Below, one piece after another: positions 61,466-64,000 of a stretch of DNA of 64,000 nt (position 1 is its first letter; each line of letters opens with the position of its first letter). The stretch lies in NCBI GenBank assembly GCA_961205875.1, contig OY540819.1, positions 5,520,501 to 5,584,500 on the forward strand, given 5' to 3'. The notes under the pieces were generated by a model. It was not told the DNA's origin. It was given only the letters and a program-made list of their open reading frames with translations, and searched no databases. The stretch is from Sialis fuliginosa. Lineage: Eukaryota > Arthropoda > Insecta > Megaloptera > Sialidae. Position numbers and translations under genes: made by a program.

Positions 61466-61806
61466 CATGGGCGCCGGCAGAATTTCTTTCAGGGGGGTGC
61501 ATTTAGATATATAAAATTAAATTACATGCGAGGATAATAAAAAAAAATAATAATTTTGTAATAATAAACCTGCATTGAAAACTAAAATTTATAAAATTAG
61601 AAATTTAAATTGAAAAAAAGATCCTCAGTTTTATATTCTGACCTGCGACCTAGAAAGTTCAAAAAGTTGGACACCTATGACTTAAACTGTTATTCAAAGA
61701 GTGAATTTTAAAATAAAAATTGTATTTCTTAATTTTTTCATGTGTTTTTTCTTTTTGTCAGGGGGGTGTAAGTGCACCTCCTTGCACCCCCCTCCCGGCG
61801 CCCATG
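61466..61806. mobile_element. hAT-type MITE, CATGGGCGCCGG ends, 8-bp TSD ACCAACAT
   Basis: CATGGGCGCCGGCAG at left and CTCCCGGCGCCCATG at right are inverted. ACCAACAT flanks both ends (61458-61465, 61807-61814). It is 341 bp. Subterminal CAGGGGGGTGCA/TGCACCCCCC blocks are mirrored as well, and an A-tract GATCCTCAGTTTTATATT module lies inside. The 96-codon frame from 61701 simply crosses the right end. Confidence 0.93.
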
Positions 61807-61819
61807 ACCAACATTCTCT

Positions 61820-63130
61820 TGTTGGATTCTGGCTGAAAGTTATATCTTCAGTTTGTATTTCGGCAGTTGTTTTGTTATATGTAGATACCTATATTATAAT
61901 AAATAATTTATCGAATACACGATTATTAAGACCTGTTTTATACTCAGAGATCAAAAGTCAAAGTTTAAAAATATATTTTTGTAAAGATTAGGCATACCTA
62001 ATTAATGTGTCTGGCGAGGCATTAATTATTTTGTAATTATAAAGTTAAATTAGATTCTTCTATTCTCTGATAATTATTTGAAAATCGTTTATTAATTATT
62101 ATGTCAAAAACAGAGCAAAATCTTTTAAAACTAATTTTCATCACTTGATCTTTTTAACTAGATTTTTTTTAATCGATACATAACATGATAATAAAATATT
62201 TAGTTTAATTTCGATGATATTAATATTTAATGCACGGTTATATATGAAATATTACTAACATTGTAAAAATTATCAATTTTAAATATTATATTGAAATAAT
62301 TTTTTTATAATGTACCTATTTAAATAGAAACATATGTATGTTTTATTTTTATTTATTATATCAAGAATATATCAAGTTTTATAAATAATATTTTACTATT
62401 TCTATTTCTTACTTTTAATTTTGTATAGAAGCTGTTAATATAATTTCAATAAAAAAAAACAGAAGACATTTTTAATTTTAATATAAGGTACTGGCACCAG
62501 TCTTGGAATTAACCCCAGTAATGGCTATTTTTAAATTAAAAGTACTGAATTAGAAATATGTAGTTGTTGATATTTGATTATTACCATTTCTGAATATTAA
62601 TCTATATACATTTAACTATACAGCTTCATTTGATGACAATCGGTTAATAGATGTCAAAATGGTGGACATTTAAACTAATTATTAGTATAATTTATTTATT
62701 AATTATTATATTATCATAGAAACTGCTTTACATTATTTTACGATTATTTCTTTTATATCTTTTGTGTAGTAGTACTTATCATTTTATAATCATTAGCAAG
62801 AGTCCATTACTGCATGCTCATTACTGGTTTTACTGAAGAAAAACATAAACAAAATAGAATACAAACTATATTTGCGGACTTTGGTAATTAAATTTATTAA
62901 ATAAAGAGTTACTTACTTGTTTTATTAGTAACATGAGTTGATGAGAATTACAAAAAAAGAAGTCCACCAATCACAAAAACAGTAAATCTTGCTCTTATAG
63001 CGGCCATAACTGGTGCCAGTACCCTAGTTATTTTTATTATTTTTTTGGGTATTATAAAGATTTTGCTTCGTTGACTTCCAATGCTAAAAATTCGAATTTC
63101 ATACAAATTTAATAGAATGTATTTATAAAC
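61820..63130. other. A+T-rich stretch upstream of the last gene, no feature recognised
   Basis: No gene or delimited repeat. The phrase ACTGGCACCAGTC (about 62491) and ACTGGTGCCAGTAC (about 63009) are small palindromes about 0.5 kb apart. Confidence 0.5.
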
Positions 63131-63139
63131 TAAAATACT

Positions 63140-63577
63140 CACGTGTGTGGTGAACATTTTTTCATCCCACATGTTTGGGAACCACATTCGCGGCCGCAAC
63201 GTTTCGCGACTGTCGATGCACATCGCGCACGCGCCTCGTATGTCATATGTGTGTTAGCACGTTCATCCGTCCTTTCCGTACAAACCAGTGTGGCGTGCGA
63301 TAGTGTTTCGACTAGACGGTTGTTAAATTCAACATATCCAACTTTAATCATTGCACTGTTAAATCCCAACGCAAAACCCTTCGATCTAATACATCGTACA
63401 TTAAAAATCCATCCAGTGTCCGACACTTATGAATTATATTATTTTTATTTTCAAATTTAAAACCAACTGAAAGTGAGTTTTTGTGTATTTAGACTTGTAG
63501 CCAACTTCAGAATTTCAAATTTGAATTAGTTTTTCTTTTTGGTGCGGTGGATTTTGTTTGTATTTTTTTGTGATAAG
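63140..63577 (+). promoter_or_regulatory. Probable promoter and 5' UTR region of the 63578 gene
   Basis: The block 63170-63310 is G+C and CpG rich (GCGGCCGCAACGTTTCGCGA, CATCGCGCACGCGCC) against a very A+T-rich background and lies 270-400 bp upstream of the start codon. Overlapping open frames on both strands are composition effects. No TATA box or exact transcription start could be fixed. Confidence 0.45.
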
Positions 63578-63778
63578 ATGAGTTCGGAGGAGATGTTACC
63601 TAATAGTGAGGAGCTTTCTAGAAGGAGCAGTACGAGTGATTACGCAACAGGCAGTTTGAGCGACGTGTCTACGGAGGAGGGGTCCATAACGCACGAGGAC
63701 GATCCGGAAGATTACGACGAACTTCACGCCGGTTCGGAAAAGTTACCGAAATCTAAGGACGCCTGGTCGTTAATGCAG
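63578..63778 (+). CDS. First coding exon of an unrecognised gene (continues beyond window)
   Basis: The exon encodes 67 residues from MSSEEMLPNSEELSRRSSTS to DAWSLMQ and ends at a consensus donor CAG/GTTAGA in phase 0. The peptide is rich in Ser, Glu and Asp, with RRSST (a basophilic-kinase-like site) and an acidic EEGSITHEDDPEDYDELH run. It looks like a disordered regulatory N terminus, without signal peptide or membrane segment. Composition and codon use are clearly coding and unlike the flanking DNA. The ATG at 63578 is preferred: the upstream extension in frame starts only with TTG and is T-rich. No acceptor follows before the window ends, so the intron is longer than 220 bp. I do not recognise the family. 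Confidence 0.75.
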
Positions 63779-64000
63779 GTTAGAACATACTCATTGTTTT
63801 TAATATATTACCAATAAAATGTATAAATAACTTTGGTAAGATATATAATACATGTCTTTTGGTACAGAAATATCAACTCACTATAAGTCTAGACTATAAA
63901 AGTATATGCAGACGTAAATAATATTGGTAAGAAAAATCTCTAATACCCCTCGCAGGGGCGAAACAAGGATATGTTTTAAATGAAATATTGGTTTCAATCT

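Noticed and set aside
63139..63460. Frames of 90-105 codons on both strands upstream of the last gene
   Set aside because: They overlap each other in a CpG-rich promoter-like block, with no splice sites or family signature.

Overview
The window is nuclear DNA of an arthropod, most likely an insect. The base composition is strongly A+T rich. The genes are split by short GT-AG introns, and the long intergenic tract is packed with degenerate non-autonomous transposons. No bacterial operon, rRNA, tRNA or CRISPR signal was seen. The order cannot be fixed from the sequence. Helitron-type termini (TC...TAATATTATAAA and ...CTAGT) and stray TAGGTAGGTACCT-like tracts are familiar from Lepidoptera and Hemiptera.

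Region 1 (1-7922, + strand) is the 3' three-quarters of CEP290, the ciliary transition-zone coiled-coil protein: 21 exons and about 2,031 codons, running in from upstream of the window. Region 2 (8136-10337, + strand) is a complete seven-exon BCKDHB gene for the mitochondrial branched-chain 2-oxoacid dehydrogenase E1 beta subunit, 371 residues. The two genes lie head to tail with only 213 bp between stop and start codon. The sequence shows no functional link between them.

Region 3 (about 10.4-63.5 kb) is a 53-kb stretch without a convincing protein-coding gene. Many short elements can be delimited by terminal inverted repeats (TIRs), and several have target-site duplications (TSDs). They include hAT-type elements with 8-bp TSDs (18222-18926, 23190-23560, 36467-36781, 44111-44429, 61466-61806), a PIF/Harbinger-like element with a TTA TSD (13789-14647), a TTAA-flanked piggyBac-like element (46036-46762), TA-flanked Tc1/mariner-like elements (15359-15810, 20161-20751), Helitron-like fragments, a 646-bp foldback (32136-32781) and a three-copy family carrying a variable array of 20-bp units. 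A few G+C-richer islands stand out from this background (about 36.05-36.3, 46.85-47.05, 53.0-53.25, 58.86-59.02 and 63.14-63.32 kb). The 58.9-kb island holds an RFX X-box-like motif and a possible spliced first exon.

Region 4 (63578-63778, + strand) is the first coding exon of a gene that continues past the right edge. It encodes a Ser/Glu/Asp-rich N terminus that I do not recognise. The adjacent GC-richer segment is probably its promoter and 5' UTR.

No clearly new biological system is evident. The most interesting leads are the X-box/cryptic-exon island, an A-tract plus GGTCTTCAA module shared by otherwise different hAT-like families, and the long foldback.
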